A stretch of 64,000 nucleotides of DNA from Bacillota bacterium (GTDB lineage Bacteria > Bacillota > Clostridia > Oscillospirales > Acutalibacteraceae), in contig JAEWDK010000008.1 in assembly GCA_023390175.1 (NCBI GenBank), forward strand, positions 62,001 through 126,000, given 5' to 3'. The notes beneath the pieces are model-generated. The model had not been told where the DNA came from. It did no database searches and saw nothing but the letters and a program-made list of their open reading frames with translations. The translations under genes were made by a program, and so were the position numbers. Positions 35,409-43,755 of this stretch are shown here, in pieces (position 1 is the first letter of the stretch; every line of letters starts with the position of its first letter).

Positions 35409-35810
35409 TTATTTGCTTGCAAGCTCTTTGACTTTTGCAATTTGAGCTTCGGTTAGGTCAAGAACATCGCTGTTGTCCATACCTGTGGAAGAATCTTCCA
35501 CCAAGATCAGCTTTGTGTCTTTATTGGTAACCGTGTTGTGCCACAGTGTGCTGGGAATGTTGTAAACCTTCATCGGCTCCATGTACTCCGCTTCAATGAC
35601 CAGTTCCCCATTCACTTCGTTTGCATAAAGAAGAACGCATTTGCCCGACAGCAAAACAAACAGCTCGTCTGTTTTGTTGTGGCGCTCTAAGCAGTTGGTG
35701 TTTGCAATGTCATTGGCCGGCTTCCAGTTTTTAATGCCGACCATCCATTTATCATTTTCAAATACGCGGGTCAAGCCTTCGCCTTCGTATTCGTATTTTT
35801 GAATTTTCAT
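35409..35810 (-). CDS. Small cupin-domain protein
   Basis: 133 residues with both cupin motifs. The first contains ERHNKTDELFVLLSG, giving His and Glu metal ligands, and the second STLWHNTV. The role is unknown; cupins of this size next to sugar genes are often isomerases or epimerases. It is the last gene of the transporter-transketolase operon, 14 bp after the transketolase C-terminal subunit, so it likely acts on the same sugar. Confidence 0.75.
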   Translation of the reverse strand: MKIQKYEYEGEGLTRVFENDKWMVGIKNWKPANDIANTNCLERHNKTDELFVLLSGKCVLLYANEVNGELVIEAEYMEPMKVYNIPSTLWHNTVTNKDTKLILVEDSSTGMDNSDVLDLTEAQIAKVKELASK

Positions 35811-35824
35811 AGAAAGTTCTCCTC

Positions 35825-36757
35825 TTATTTCTTAAGATTTTTGCACTGTGCAGCAATATTTTCAGCGGTTAAGCCGTAAGCGGCAAAAAGCTCGGCCGGT
35901 TTGCCGGATTTTCCGAATTTGTCCTGAATGCCAACACGGGCAAACTTTGCGCTGGAGTTGCCCGCAAGCACTTCAGCAACCGCAGAGCCAAGACCGCCGA
36001 TGATGGAATGTTCTTCCGCGGTTACCACGGCGCCGCATTTGTCGGCCATGGCGAGGATGCATTCTTTGTCGATCGGTTTAATGGTATGGAAGTTCACAAC
36101 AGCGGCGCTGATGCCGTCTGCCGCCAGCATTTCGGCTGCCTGCAATGCGCATGGAATCATCAGTCCTGTCGCCATGATGCAAACGTCGGAACCGTCCTTC
36201 ATCACATTGGCTTTACCCGGAATAAACGGTGTGTCCGGTGTCGTAATGGTTTCGACAACAGGGCGGGCAACACGGATATAAACCGGTCCGTTGATTTCAG
36301 CTGCCGCGAAAACGGCTTTCTTTGTTTCAAGCGGATCGCACGGCACAAATATGGTCATGCCGGGCAAACATCTCATCAGGGAAATGTCTTCAATGCTCTG
36401 GTGGCTGCCGCCGTCCTCACCGACACAAAGGCCGGAATGGGAAAGGCCGAACTTCACATTCGCATTGACATAGCTGATGGAATTGCGGATTTGCTCGTAG
36501 GCACGGCCTGTGCCGAACAGAGCAAACGTGCTGACAAAAGGAGTTAAACCGGAATGTGCAAAGCCGGCTGCGGCGCACATCATATTTGCCTCTGCAATTC
36601 CGAAATTGTAGAAACGGTCGGGGTATTCCGCTGCAAAAGAATTGGTCATTGTCGCATGGGCAAGGTCCGCGTCCATTACAACAACATTTTTATTTTTTGC
36701 GCCAAGCTCGACTAAAGCCTCGCCGTAAGCAACTCTTAGTGATTTACTCTCAGCCAT
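35825..36757 (-). CDS. Transketolase, C-terminal subunit
   Basis: Carries the pyrimidine-binding and C-terminal domains of a split transketolase. VVVMDADLAHATMTNSF, NFGIAEANMMCAAAGFA with the catalytic Glu, and LSHSGLCVGEDGGSHQSIED are typical. At 310 residues it is about half of a full transketolase, the other half being encoded directly upstream with an 8-bp overlap. With thiamine diphosphate it moves two-carbon units between sugar phosphates. Being part of a sugar-import operon, it likely serves one catabolic route rather than the general pentose phosphate pathway. Confidence 0.93.
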   Translation of the reverse strand: MAESKSLRVAYGEALVELGAKNKNVVVMDADLAHATMTNSFAAEYPDRFYNFGIAEANMMCAAAGFAHSGLTPFVSTFALFGTGRAYEQIRNSISYVNANVKFGLSHSGLCVGEDGGSHQSIEDISLMRCLPGMTIFVPCDPLETKKAVFAAAEINGPVYIRVARPVVETITTPDTPFIPGKANVMKDGSDVCIMATGLMIPCALQAAEMLAADGISAAVVNFHTIKPIDKECILAMADKCGAVVTAEEHSIIGGLGSAVAEVLAGNSSAKFARVGIQDKFGKSGKPAELFAAYGLTAENIAAQCKNLKK

Positions 36758-37568
36758 TGATTGTTACCCCCAGTTCTTTTATTGCGGCAGTATATTCTTC
36801 TTTGTTCGGCGCCTTACCGTGCCAGCCAAAGTTATTTTCCATGAAAGAAACGCCCTTGCCCTTTGCTGTTTCGCAGCAGATGAATTTCGGTTTTCCGCTG
36901 ACAGGCGCCTGCAGCGCTTCTGTAATTGCATCGATATTATGGCCGTCCACTTTAAAGCATTCAAAGCCGAATGCCTTAAACTTTGCCGTAATATCGCCGA
37001 TGCTCATAACTTCGTCGTTGGAACCGTCAATTTGCAGTCCGTTATGGTCGAGCATTACGACGAAGTTGTCCAGCTTGTAATGAGCCGCCGCCATTGCAGC
37101 CTCCCAAACCAGGCCTTCCTGTGACTCGCCGTCGCCGATAATCGCGTAAACCTTGTAGCTTGCCTTTTTGTGCTTTGCGGCAAGTGCCAAGCCCATTGCA
37201 ACGGATACGCCCTGGCCGAGCGAACCTGTGTTTACGTCAACACCCGGTGTTTTAACCATGTCGGGATGTCCCTGAAGGTGACTGCCGATCTGGCGCAGTG
37301 TCCAAAGGTCTTCCCTCGGGAAATACCCTTTGTCAGCTAAAACAGCATACAGTGCCGGGCAGCCGTGGCCCTTGCTGAGGACAATGCGGTCACGGTTTTC
37401 CATTTTGGGGTTGGAAGCGTCAACATTTGCCACTTTATAATAAAGCGCCATCAAAATTTCCACACAGGAAAGGGAACCGCCCGGATGGCCGGACTGGCAG
37501 GTATAGAGCATCTTAAGAATGTCTGCTCTAATTTGCTTTGCCTTTTCGGTTAAATTTTCTTGATTCAT
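36750..37568 (-). CDS. Transketolase, N-terminal subunit
   Basis: The thiamine-diphosphate-binding half of a split transketolase. SGHPGGSLSCVEILMALYY opens the domain, VLSKGHGCPALYAVL follows, and GDGESQEGLVWEAAMAAAHYKLDNFVVMLDHN contains the GDG...N metal and cofactor motif. 272 residues. AAGGAG precedes the ATG. It overlaps the C-terminal subunit gene by 8 bp, ensuring equal production. It lies 20 bp after the ABC permease gene. Confidence 0.94.
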   Translation of the reverse strand: MNQENLTEKAKQIRADILKMLYTCQSGHPGGSLSCVEILMALYYKVANVDASNPKMENRDRIVLSKGHGCPALYAVLADKGYFPREDLWTLRQIGSHLQGHPDMVKTPGVDVNTGSLGQGVSVAMGLALAAKHKKASYKVYAIIGDGESQEGLVWEAAMAAAHYKLDNFVVMLDHNGLQIDGSNDEVMSIGDITAKFKAFGFECFKVDGHNIDAITEALQAPVSGKPKFICCETAKGKGVSFMENNFGWHGKAPNKEEYTAAIKELGVTING

Positions 37569-37588
37569 TCTGATTACTCCTTTTAATA

Positions 37589-38425
37589 TTAGCCTTTTAC
37601 TGCGCCTGCAGTCAGGCCTTCAACTAATCTCTTCTGTGCAAAGAAGAACATGATGCACACAGGGATAATTGTTATGATTCCTCCGGCTGTCAGCAAGTCC
37701 CACTGGACGCCCAGCTGACCGATCAGATTTTTCAGCGCAACGGGGATGGTGCGGTTCTCTTCATTGGTGAACATAACTGCAAAGGTGTATTCATTCCATG
37801 AGGTCATGAAAATATAAACGCCCGTTGCAACAAGACACGGCACCAATATGGGAAAAATAATTTTGATGAATGCAACCGCTTTATTGGCTCCGTCCACCAG
37901 GGCTGCTTCTTCCAGCGACAGCGGCAGGTCATTTAAATAACCGTTCAGCAGCCATACGGAAAAAGGAATTGTGAAGGTTGTATAGGAAAGGACAAGGGAC
38001 ATTGGGGTGTAAAGGATGCCGATGCTCCGCATGATGGAGTAAAGCGGAATCAGGAGCAGAACGGTTGGGAACATGTTGTTCGTCAGGAACATCATCATAA
38101 ACCCTTTTTTGCCCTTGAACTCATAGCGGGAAAATGCGTATGCCGCCAATACGGAAACTGCCAGGGAAAGGATTGTGGTAACTATTGCAACAAAAAAGCT
38201 GTTGCCCATGGGCTGGAAAAAATTAAAATCAAAAAACAGTTTTCTGTAAGACTCAAAAGTAACAAGCTGCGGCCAGTACGTAACAATGCTACCATAAAGC
38301 TCTTTTTCCGGTTTGATGGACGTAACAAAAGTCCAGTAGAAAGGGAAAAGAAGGAAGATCAGCATGATTGCCAAGGGTACGTACAGGATGGCAATCCTTA
38401 TGAATATGTTTTTCTTTTCTTTCAT
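37589..38425 (-). CDS. Carbohydrate ABC transporter permease, MalG type (CUT1)
   Basis: A 278-residue inner-membrane permease with six predicted helices. The EAA coupling loop LEEAALVDGANKAVAFIKII, facing the ATPase, and the closing KRLVEGLTAGAVKG are typical of CUT1 MalG proteins. No ATPase gene is present in the operon. CUT1 systems of Firmicutes often share a common MsmK/UgpC-type ATPase encoded elsewhere. Confidence 0.92.
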   Translation of the reverse strand: MKEKKNIFIRIAILYVPLAIMLIFLLFPFYWTFVTSIKPEKELYGSIVTYWPQLVTFESYRKLFFDFNFFQPMGNSFFVAIVTTILSLAVSVLAAYAFSRYEFKGKKGFMMMFLTNNMFPTVLLLIPLYSIMRSIGILYTPMSLVLSYTTFTIPFSVWLLNGYLNDLPLSLEEAALVDGANKAVAFIKIIFPILVPCLVATGVYIFMTSWNEYTFAVMFTNEENRTIPVALKNLIGQLGVQWDLLTAGGIITIIPVCIMFFFAQKRLVEGLTAGAVKG

Positions 38426-38428
38426 CTT

Positions 38429-39307
38429 TTATGCCCCCTGTTTCTTAAACATTGATTTTAAATACGGAACTGCCACAACCAGCAGCAGCAGCGTCAGCAG
38501 GATTGACATTGCGGAAGAATAACCAAGGTTTAAAGAGTTCGCTTTATTGAAAATATAAACGCTCAGTGTCTGCGAAGAATATGCGGGGCCGCCGCCGGTC
38601 ATGTTAAAGATAACGTCAACAGAGTTGGCAACCCAAATAATGCGGAGCAGGGTGGTAACAAATATCGTATTTTTTATGGATGGGATTGTAACTTTGAAAA
38701 GCTTTTGGAATACATTGGCTCCGTCAATGTCGGCGGCTTCATACAGCTCGCCCGGAACGCCCTGAAGGCCGGCCATAAGCATGAGGGCGAAAAACGGAAT
38801 ACCCTGCCAAATTATCGTAACGATAACAGAAGGGAACGCGGTGCTCTTTTGTGCCAGAAACGGAATTTTATCCTGGATAAAGCCCAGTTTCAGTAAAATA
38901 TCATTTAAGACTCCGTAGCTTCCGTCGTAAATCCATCTCCACATTAAACCGATTAATACGCCCGGTGTAACCCATGGAATCAGACTTACGGAGCGAGCAA
39001 TTCCTCTGCCTTTAAATTTCTTATTTAATAGGAGCGCCAGTGCAAAACCAAATACAAATTGAAAACCTACACCTAACACGACCCATTGAATCGTTCTCCA
39101 TAAGGATGCCCAGAACAGTGGATCCTGAAATACTTCAATATAGTTGCCCAAGCCAATAAAGGCTATCTCCGACGGCCTTCTAAGGTCGTAGCTCTGAAAG
39201 CTCATTAAAATAGCATTAACCGCAGGAATAAAAACCATTGCCAGAATAATAATCAGTGCGGGTGCAATCAACAAATATGGCCATATATTTGTCTTTTTTC
39301 GAGTCAA
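38429..39307 (-). CDS. Carbohydrate ABC transporter permease, MalF type (CUT1)
   Basis: Partner permease of 292 residues with six helices, the first being IWPYLLIAPALIIILAMVF. The coupling loop LYEAADIDGANVFQKLFKVT is clear. Three bases separate it from the MalG-type gene. A GC-rich stem-loop lies between it and the binding-protein gene upstream. Confidence 0.92.
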   Translation of the reverse strand: MTRKKTNIWPYLLIAPALIIILAMVFIPAVNAILMSFQSYDLRRPSEIAFIGLGNYIEVFQDPLFWASLWRTIQWVVLGVGFQFVFGFALALLLNKKFKGRGIARSVSLIPWVTPGVLIGLMWRWIYDGSYGVLNDILLKLGFIQDKIPFLAQKSTAFPSVIVTIIWQGIPFFALMLMAGLQGVPGELYEAADIDGANVFQKLFKVTIPSIKNTIFVTTLLRIIWVANSVDVIFNMTGGGPAYSSQTLSVYIFNKANSLNLGYSSAMSILLTLLLLVVAVPYLKSMFKKQGA

Positions 39308-39331
39308 GCGGGATCACCTCTTTTAAAATCT

Positions 39332-39360
39332 TGGGCTGCAATTTATTCAATTGCAGCCCA
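39332..39360 (-). promoter_or_regulatory. Intercistronic stem-loop after the sugar-binding protein gene
   Basis: TGGGCTGCAATT and AATTGCAGCCCA form a perfect 12-bp stem with a 5-nt loop. It sits between binding-protein and permease genes, with only a weak T-rich stretch beyond it. It likely raises the binding protein to permease ratio. Confidence 0.65.
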
Positions 39361-39383
39361 CAGGTTGTTAAGCAATTCAATAA

Positions 39384-40682
39384 TTATTTTTTGCCGTAAA
39401 GGCCTTCTTGCAGTGTTTTCATAGCGGCCGCCGGTGTAACTTCGCCGGTCAGAGCGGAAGCAACGGTGTTCGGCCATGTTGTGCTGATCCATTCCGTCGT
39501 TGTGTCACGGATTGGGAAGATGCCTGCGTGCGGCTGGCCTTCGATGGAGACCTTCATGAATTTGTTGTTCTGGAATTCAGGCAGTTTCTGAACGGTTTTG
39601 CTGACAGGAACGTTGCCGGTCGTAACACACCATGTTTCCTGTCCTTTGCCTGTTGCCAGGTACGTCAGCCACTGGAAGGCGGCATCTTTGTTTTTGCATT
39701 TTTCAAACATTACGTTTTCGGTATCGCCCATGGAAGTCCACTGCTTTTCGCCGGCCGGGAATACAAACGCGCCGACGTCATCGCCAAATGTTTTTACCAT
39801 GTCTTTTGAAGAACCGATGTGGTGAATTGTCATAGCCGTTTTGCCGGATTTGAAGTTTGCAATAATTTCATTAAATCCGTCGGTTGTTGCTGTTGGCGGC
39901 ACATAGCCGTTTTTGTAAAGATTGACAAAGTCCTGCATGCCGGCAACTGCTTTGGCGCTTGTAAAGTCCTGGAAGTCGCCGCCGCGGCCCCAAATAAAGC
40001 TGCCCCACGGTTCTTGTCCGCCTTTTGCGCCTCTCATGCCAAAGCCGTAAACGTCCGTCTTTCCGTCGCCGTTGGTATCCCTGGTAAGCTTTTTGCAGGC
40101 TGTCAGGAATTCATCATAAGTTTTTGGAATCGTAACGCCGGCTGCCTTAAACATGGACGGTCTGTAATACACATACAGTACCTGGGTGTTCCAAGGCATT
40201 ACATAGATGCTTTTTGTACCGCTGGCCTGTCTCATTGTGTCGTAAAGGCTGCTGTCAATATCGTCTTTGTCGCTCCATTTTTCAATGTAGCTGTCAAGAT
40301 TCGCAAGGAGCTTATTGGATGCAAACAGCGGAGTTGAAGTCAGCTTCCATGCGGCTACATCCGGTCCGCCGCCGCCCATTGCGGCTGTAAATAATGTTTC
40401 GCTGTATGCGCCGCCGTCCCACGGATATTCCTGCGCAACAACTTTGATGTTTGACTTATTGGTGGAATTGAAGTCCTTTACCATTTCCTGCATTTTAGCA
40501 GAATAAGCGGAGTTGTCAGCCCAATACCAATACGTAATGGTGGTTGCGGCCGAACCTGCGGCGCCGCCGGATGATGTGCCCGCTGCTGTGGATGCCTGGG
40601 AACCGGCTGATTTGCCTGAACACGCTACAAACATAGACATCGACACGGCCAGGGCAAGAACGAGTGCTAAAACCTTTTTCAT
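39384..40682 (-). CDS. Extracellular sugar-binding lipoprotein (SBP_bac_1, CUT1)
   Basis: 432 residues with a lipoprotein signal ending in FVACSG. The mature start is Ser/Ala/Gly-rich, then ITYWYWADNSAYSAKMQEMV begins the binding fold. MAAMGGGGPDVAAWK-like and FKSGKTAMTIHHIGS regions fit group-1 binding proteins. The ATG overlaps the end of the GntR gene by 4 bp, with AGGAGG upstream. The ligand is unknown; the transketolase downstream hints at a sugar that enters through the pentose phosphate pool. Confidence 0.9.
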   Translation of the reverse strand: MKKVLALVLALAVSMSMFVACSGKSAGSQASTAAGTSSGGAAGSAATTITYWYWADNSAYSAKMQEMVKDFNSTNKSNIKVVAQEYPWDGGAYSETLFTAAMGGGGPDVAAWKLTSTPLFASNKLLANLDSYIEKWSDKDDIDSSLYDTMRQASGTKSIYVMPWNTQVLYVYYRPSMFKAAGVTIPKTYDEFLTACKKLTRDTNGDGKTDVYGFGMRGAKGGQEPWGSFIWGRGGDFQDFTSAKAVAGMQDFVNLYKNGYVPPTATTDGFNEIIANFKSGKTAMTIHHIGSSKDMVKTFGDDVGAFVFPAGEKQWTSMGDTENVMFEKCKNKDAAFQWLTYLATGKGQETWCVTTGNVPVSKTVQKLPEFQNNKFMKVSIEGQPHAGIFPIRDTTTEWISTTWPNTVASALTGEVTPAAAMKTLQEGLYGKK

Positions 40683-41377
40683 ATTTTTCCTCCTATTATA
40701 TTCATATCTTCCATAGTTTGACGCAGATGCTTCTCTGTTTCATTTTTTGCAGCTTCCGGGTTATTATTTACAATTGCATGAAAAATATTAAGATGACTCT
40801 CGATTGCTCTTTCATAACTTCCGGGTACGTCTGCGGTTTTGAAATAGCCTTCCTGAATGGATTCACAAATAATTGGCAAAATCCGGTAAAGCACGTCGTT
40901 TTGCGTACACTCCGCAACCGCTTTATGAAAGGCTATGTCATAAGGAGTATGATTGCCCTTGTCACTTCCGGCTTCCTGAATTTTTTCAATAATTTGTGCG
41001 AGCTGGTCAATATTGGCTTGATTTGCCCGCTGCGCCGCCAGATATGCAATCTGCGGCTCGATCATCATTCTGGTTTCCAAGAGGTTATTTAATAGTCTTT
41101 TCTGATTTGTAAATTCTAAACCCAGGGGATCTTTGCGAACTCCCGGCTGCATGGTAATAAAAGTTCCTTTTCCTCGCTGAATTTCTACAACATTTTCAGC
41201 GGTGAGAAGCTTAATCGCTTCCCGGACGGTGGAGCGGCTCACACCGAACATTTCTCCTAGTTCGCTTTCACTGGGCAGTCTGTCGCCAGACTGCATTTTT
41301 TTCTCAACAATCATCTCCCGCAGTCTTTTGGCTGCTATAACAGATAGTTCCTGCGGTACGGTTAAAATTTCACTCAT
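40679..41377 (-). CDS. GntR-family transcriptional regulator, FadR subfamily
   Basis: A winged-helix domain with GDRLPSESELGEMFGVSRST and VREAIKLLTAENVVEIQRGK, followed by an all-helical FCD domain with the metal-type DIAFHKAVAECTQNDV and ESHLNIFHAIVNN. 232 residues. GGGGGTAG precedes the ATG. It heads the CUT1-transketolase-cupin operon and probably represses it until the sugar or its product binds. TCAGAC-type repeats upstream are candidate operators. Confidence 0.92.
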   Translation of the reverse strand: MSEILTVPQELSVIAAKRLREMIVEKKMQSGDRLPSESELGEMFGVSRSTVREAIKLLTAENVVEIQRGKGTFITMQPGVRKDPLGLEFTNQKRLLNNLLETRMMIEPQIAYLAAQRANQANIDQLAQIIEKIQEAGSDKGNHTPYDIAFHKAVAECTQNDVLYRILPIICESIQEGYFKTADVPGSYERAIESHLNIFHAIVNNNPEAAKNETEKHLRQTMEDMNIIGGKI

Positions 41378-41424
41378 ACATCTACCCCCAAAACACTGAA
41401 TATAGAAAAGATATCCGTTATATA

Positions 41425-41537
41425 TCTGACGTAGGACATCAGACTAGTCGCTACAAAAAATATATAACTTTTTTTGCTGGGATTCTATTCGCTGAAAATA
41501 GTTCAAATTGCCCTCATGTATTCATCAGACATCAGAC
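41425..41537. promoter_or_regulatory. Cluster of TCTGAC/ATCAGAC repeats, candidate GntR operators
   Basis: TCTGACGTAGGACATCAGA at 41425-41443 is an interrupted dyad with TCTGA/TCAGA arms. Two direct ATCAGAC copies follow at 41524-41530 and 41531-41537. All lie in the leader just upstream of the GntR gene, the expected place for its operators. Confidence 0.5.
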
Positions 41538-41725
41538 CTCTTTGGATAAGCCATCAACAAAATAAATACCGACTACCTTAAATTCATATCACACTCCAAA
41601 CTCATTTAAAACCAGGGGGTATTTGTTTGATGTGATCGTAAAAACCTGGTGAAGCAAAAATGACTTTATAATATGCATAAAATTATTCAATTTTGCGATA
41701 TAAAATCATCGGTTTTTACACGCTT

Positions 41726-41754
41726 ATTATATCGTGTCTTTTTCCTTTTTGCAA
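41726..41754 (-). promoter_or_regulatory. Candidate sigma-A promoter P1 of the GntR-CUT1-transketolase operon
   Basis: On the minus strand TTGCAA (41754-41749) and TATAAT (41731-41726) are 17 bp apart. Transcription from here would leave a leader of about 340 nt before the GntR gene, unusually long. Confidence 0.6.
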
Positions 41755-41872
41755 GGCTTTTTGTAAAGTATTTTTAAAAAAAGCTGACTTTAAATCACTT
41801 ATTTGTATTGTTTGTCACAAATGTGTCGGATGATTCCCAGCTAAAAATTAAATTGTATGAAATATCAATAGT

Positions 41873-41929
41873 ATTATACAAATTGTCTTTTTTTAGGACA
41901 ATTTATGTGTTAATTTGACGAAGTCAAAT
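41873..41929 (-). promoter_or_regulatory. Candidate distal promoter P2 with adjacent palindrome
   Basis: On the minus strand TTGTCC (41901-41896) and TATAAT (41878-41873) are 17 bp apart. A perfect palindrome ATTTGAC-GAA-GTCAAAT lies at 41913-41929, upstream of the -35, and AAATTGTAT/ATACAAATT arms flank the -10. P1 and P2 may respond to different signals. The rest of the 41378-42091 gap is AT-rich and without a gene. Confidence 0.45.
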
Positions 41930-42003
41930 ATGATTCTTTGCTTGAAAATACAGACGATTTTCTGAGTAAATTCACCCGCAGTCAAGAAAAATACGAAAAA
42001 TTT

Positions 42004-42037
42004 AAGCCGGCATTGTTAAAAACAATACCGGCTTTTT
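42004..42037. terminator. Terminator after kdgA
   Basis: AAGCCGGCATTGTT pairs with AACAATACCGGCTT, with one mismatch and a 3-nt loop. On the minus strand it is followed by AAATTTTT. It lies about 55 bp beyond the kdgA stop codon. Confidence 0.7.
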
Positions 42038-42091
42038 CAAGAAAGAGAATCCGCTTTTCTGGTACAGCAAAATCGGACGCGCTGCATTCAA

Positions 42092-42730
42092 TTACTGCCT
42101 GACTTTTGCAAGAACGGCAGCCGCCTCACGCGTAAGCTCTTCTATTTTGTCGAATTCGCGGTTGGAAATTGCCTTTTCGGGAACCATCCAGCTGCCGCCG
42201 CAGGCAAGCACATTGCTCAGTGCAAGATACTCCCCGACATTCTGGGCGCTGATCCCGCCGGTGGGCATGAACATCATATTGCCGTAAGGGCCGGAAAGGG
42301 CTTTCAGCATTTTTACGCCGCCGACTACCTCGGCAGGGAACAATTTTACGACTTCAAGGCCGAACTCCATGCAAAGCTCAACGTCGCTTGGGGTTGCGCA
42401 GCCGGGAATAATGGTAACGCCGTTGTCAACGCACCACTTTACCACCTTTGCGTTCGTGCCCGGGCTGATTACCAGCTTTGCGCCCGCGTCAACGGCTCGT
42501 TTTGCGGTTTCAACGGAAAGGACAGTGCCCGCGCAAACGCATACTTCCGGCACGTTCCGGGCAATTTGCCGAATCGACTCCTCTGCCGCGTCGGACCGGA
42601 ACGTGATTTCCGCTGCGGGAAGTCCGCCTTTGCTGAGCGCTTTCGCCAAATCGACCGCGTTTTTACTGTCGTTGATTTTTACGACCGGTACAATACCCAG
42701 GGACTGAAACTGACTAAAAATTTCTTTCAT
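42092..42730 (-). CDS. kdgA: 2-dehydro-3-deoxy-6-phosphogluconate (KDPG) aldolase
   Basis: Cleaves KDPG to pyruvate and glyceraldehyde-3-phosphate. The class I aldolase features are visible: AAEITFRSD with the catalytic Glu and Arg, and VVKLFPAEVVGG with the Schiff-base Lys. I start at ATG 42730, preceded by GGAGGTAACG, giving about 212 residues; the frame is open to 42742. It is the last gene of the uxaB-uxaA-kdgK-kdgA operon and completes the galacturonate route. Confidence 0.95.
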   Translation of the reverse strand: MKEIFSQFQSLGIVPVVKINDSKNAVDLAKALSKGGLPAAEITFRSDAAEESIRQIARNVPEVCVCAGTVLSVETAKRAVDAGAKLVISPGTNAKVVKWCVDNGVTIIPGCATPSDVELCMEFGLEVVKLFPAEVVGGVKMLKALSGPYGNMMFMPTGGISAQNVGEYLALSNVLACGGSWMVPEKAISNREFDKIEELTREAAAVLAKVRQ

Positions 42731-42778
42731 CGTTACCTCCATGATTCAGGGCTGACTTTTCATACGTATATGAGAAAT

Positions 42779-43720
42779 TTATGACGGACTCATAAATTGC
42801 TGTAAAAATTCACGTGTGGGCAACCCGTCGTTATCGCCGACGGACATCACCTGAATCGCGCCGATTGCGTTGCCGCGGCTTACGGCCCCGGCAATTGGCA
42901 GTCCTTCCATCACGGCGCTGATGACACCCGCGGCAAAGCCGTCGCCCGCGCCCACAGTGTCGACCACCTTATCCACATGGAATCCGGGAACATAGCACTG
43001 CTCCTGTTTGGTTGCAGCATATGCGCCCTTTTCGCCAACCTTAATAATGATGTTTGCAATCCCGCGCTGAATGTAATAATCGGCGATGCTTTCCGGCGTT
43101 GTTTGACCGGAAAGAATGGTGCCCTCTTTTACTCCGGGCATAAAGTAGTCCGAAGAAAGCGCCAGTTCATTCATCGCCTTCACCATTTTCTCCTGATCCC
43201 CCCACAGCTGCGGGCGAAGATTCGGGTCGAAAAATATGGTGAGGCCGTTTGCCCTCGCCTTTTGCATCAGATACACCGACGCTTCCAGCGTAGTTTGGGA
43301 AAGCGCCGGGAAAATTCCGGTCATGTGCAGAAATTTGTATTCCGAAAAATCAATTCGGTCAATATCCTGCCTGCCGATAGAGGACGCTGCGGAATTTTTG
43401 CGGTAGTAAAAAATTTCGGGGTCCCCGGTACTGACTTTGGATTTTAGCATCATTCCGGTCGTGCGCTCCTCGCTGAATGAAATCAGCGACGTGTCAATTT
43501 GATTTTTGCGCATGGTATTGGTAATCTGCAAGCCAAACGGGTCTTTCCCCAGCTTGGTCAGGTAACCCACCCGGTGCCCAAGCCGGCTCAGCCCGACCGC
43601 CACATTAAACTCAGCCCCCGCTACCGCGGTGGAAAATTGCCTGACCGTTTCCAATGGACCTTCTGACTGCGCAATAAACAAACCCATCGGTTCACCGACC
43701 AACATGATCTTTGATGACAT
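42779..43720 (-). CDS. kdgK: 2-dehydro-3-deoxygluconate (KDG) kinase, PfkB family
   Basis: Phosphorylates KDG at the expense of ATP, giving KDPG for the aldolase encoded next. The PfkB signature DTVGAGDGFAAGVI contains the catalytic Asp, and the N-terminal VAGAEFNVAVGLSRLG contains the sugar-binding Gly/Asn. 313 residues is normal. PfkB kinases have varied substrates, so the KDG assignment rests chiefly on the flanking uxaA and kdgA. Confidence 0.92.
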   Translation of the reverse strand: MSSKIMLVGEPMGLFIAQSEGPLETVRQFSTAVAGAEFNVAVGLSRLGHRVGYLTKLGKDPFGLQITNTMRKNQIDTSLISFSEERTTGMMLKSKVSTGDPEIFYYRKNSAASSIGRQDIDRIDFSEYKFLHMTGIFPALSQTTLEASVYLMQKARANGLTIFFDPNLRPQLWGDQEKMVKAMNELALSSDYFMPGVKEGTILSGQTTPESIADYYIQRGIANIIIKVGEKGAYAATKQEQCYVPGFHVDKVVDTVGAGDGFAAGVISAVMEGLPIAGAVSRGNAIGAIQVMSVGDNDGLPTREFLQQFMSPS

Positions 43721-43755
43721 ACAGATACCTCCACGGCTGTTAATGAAAAAGGAAA

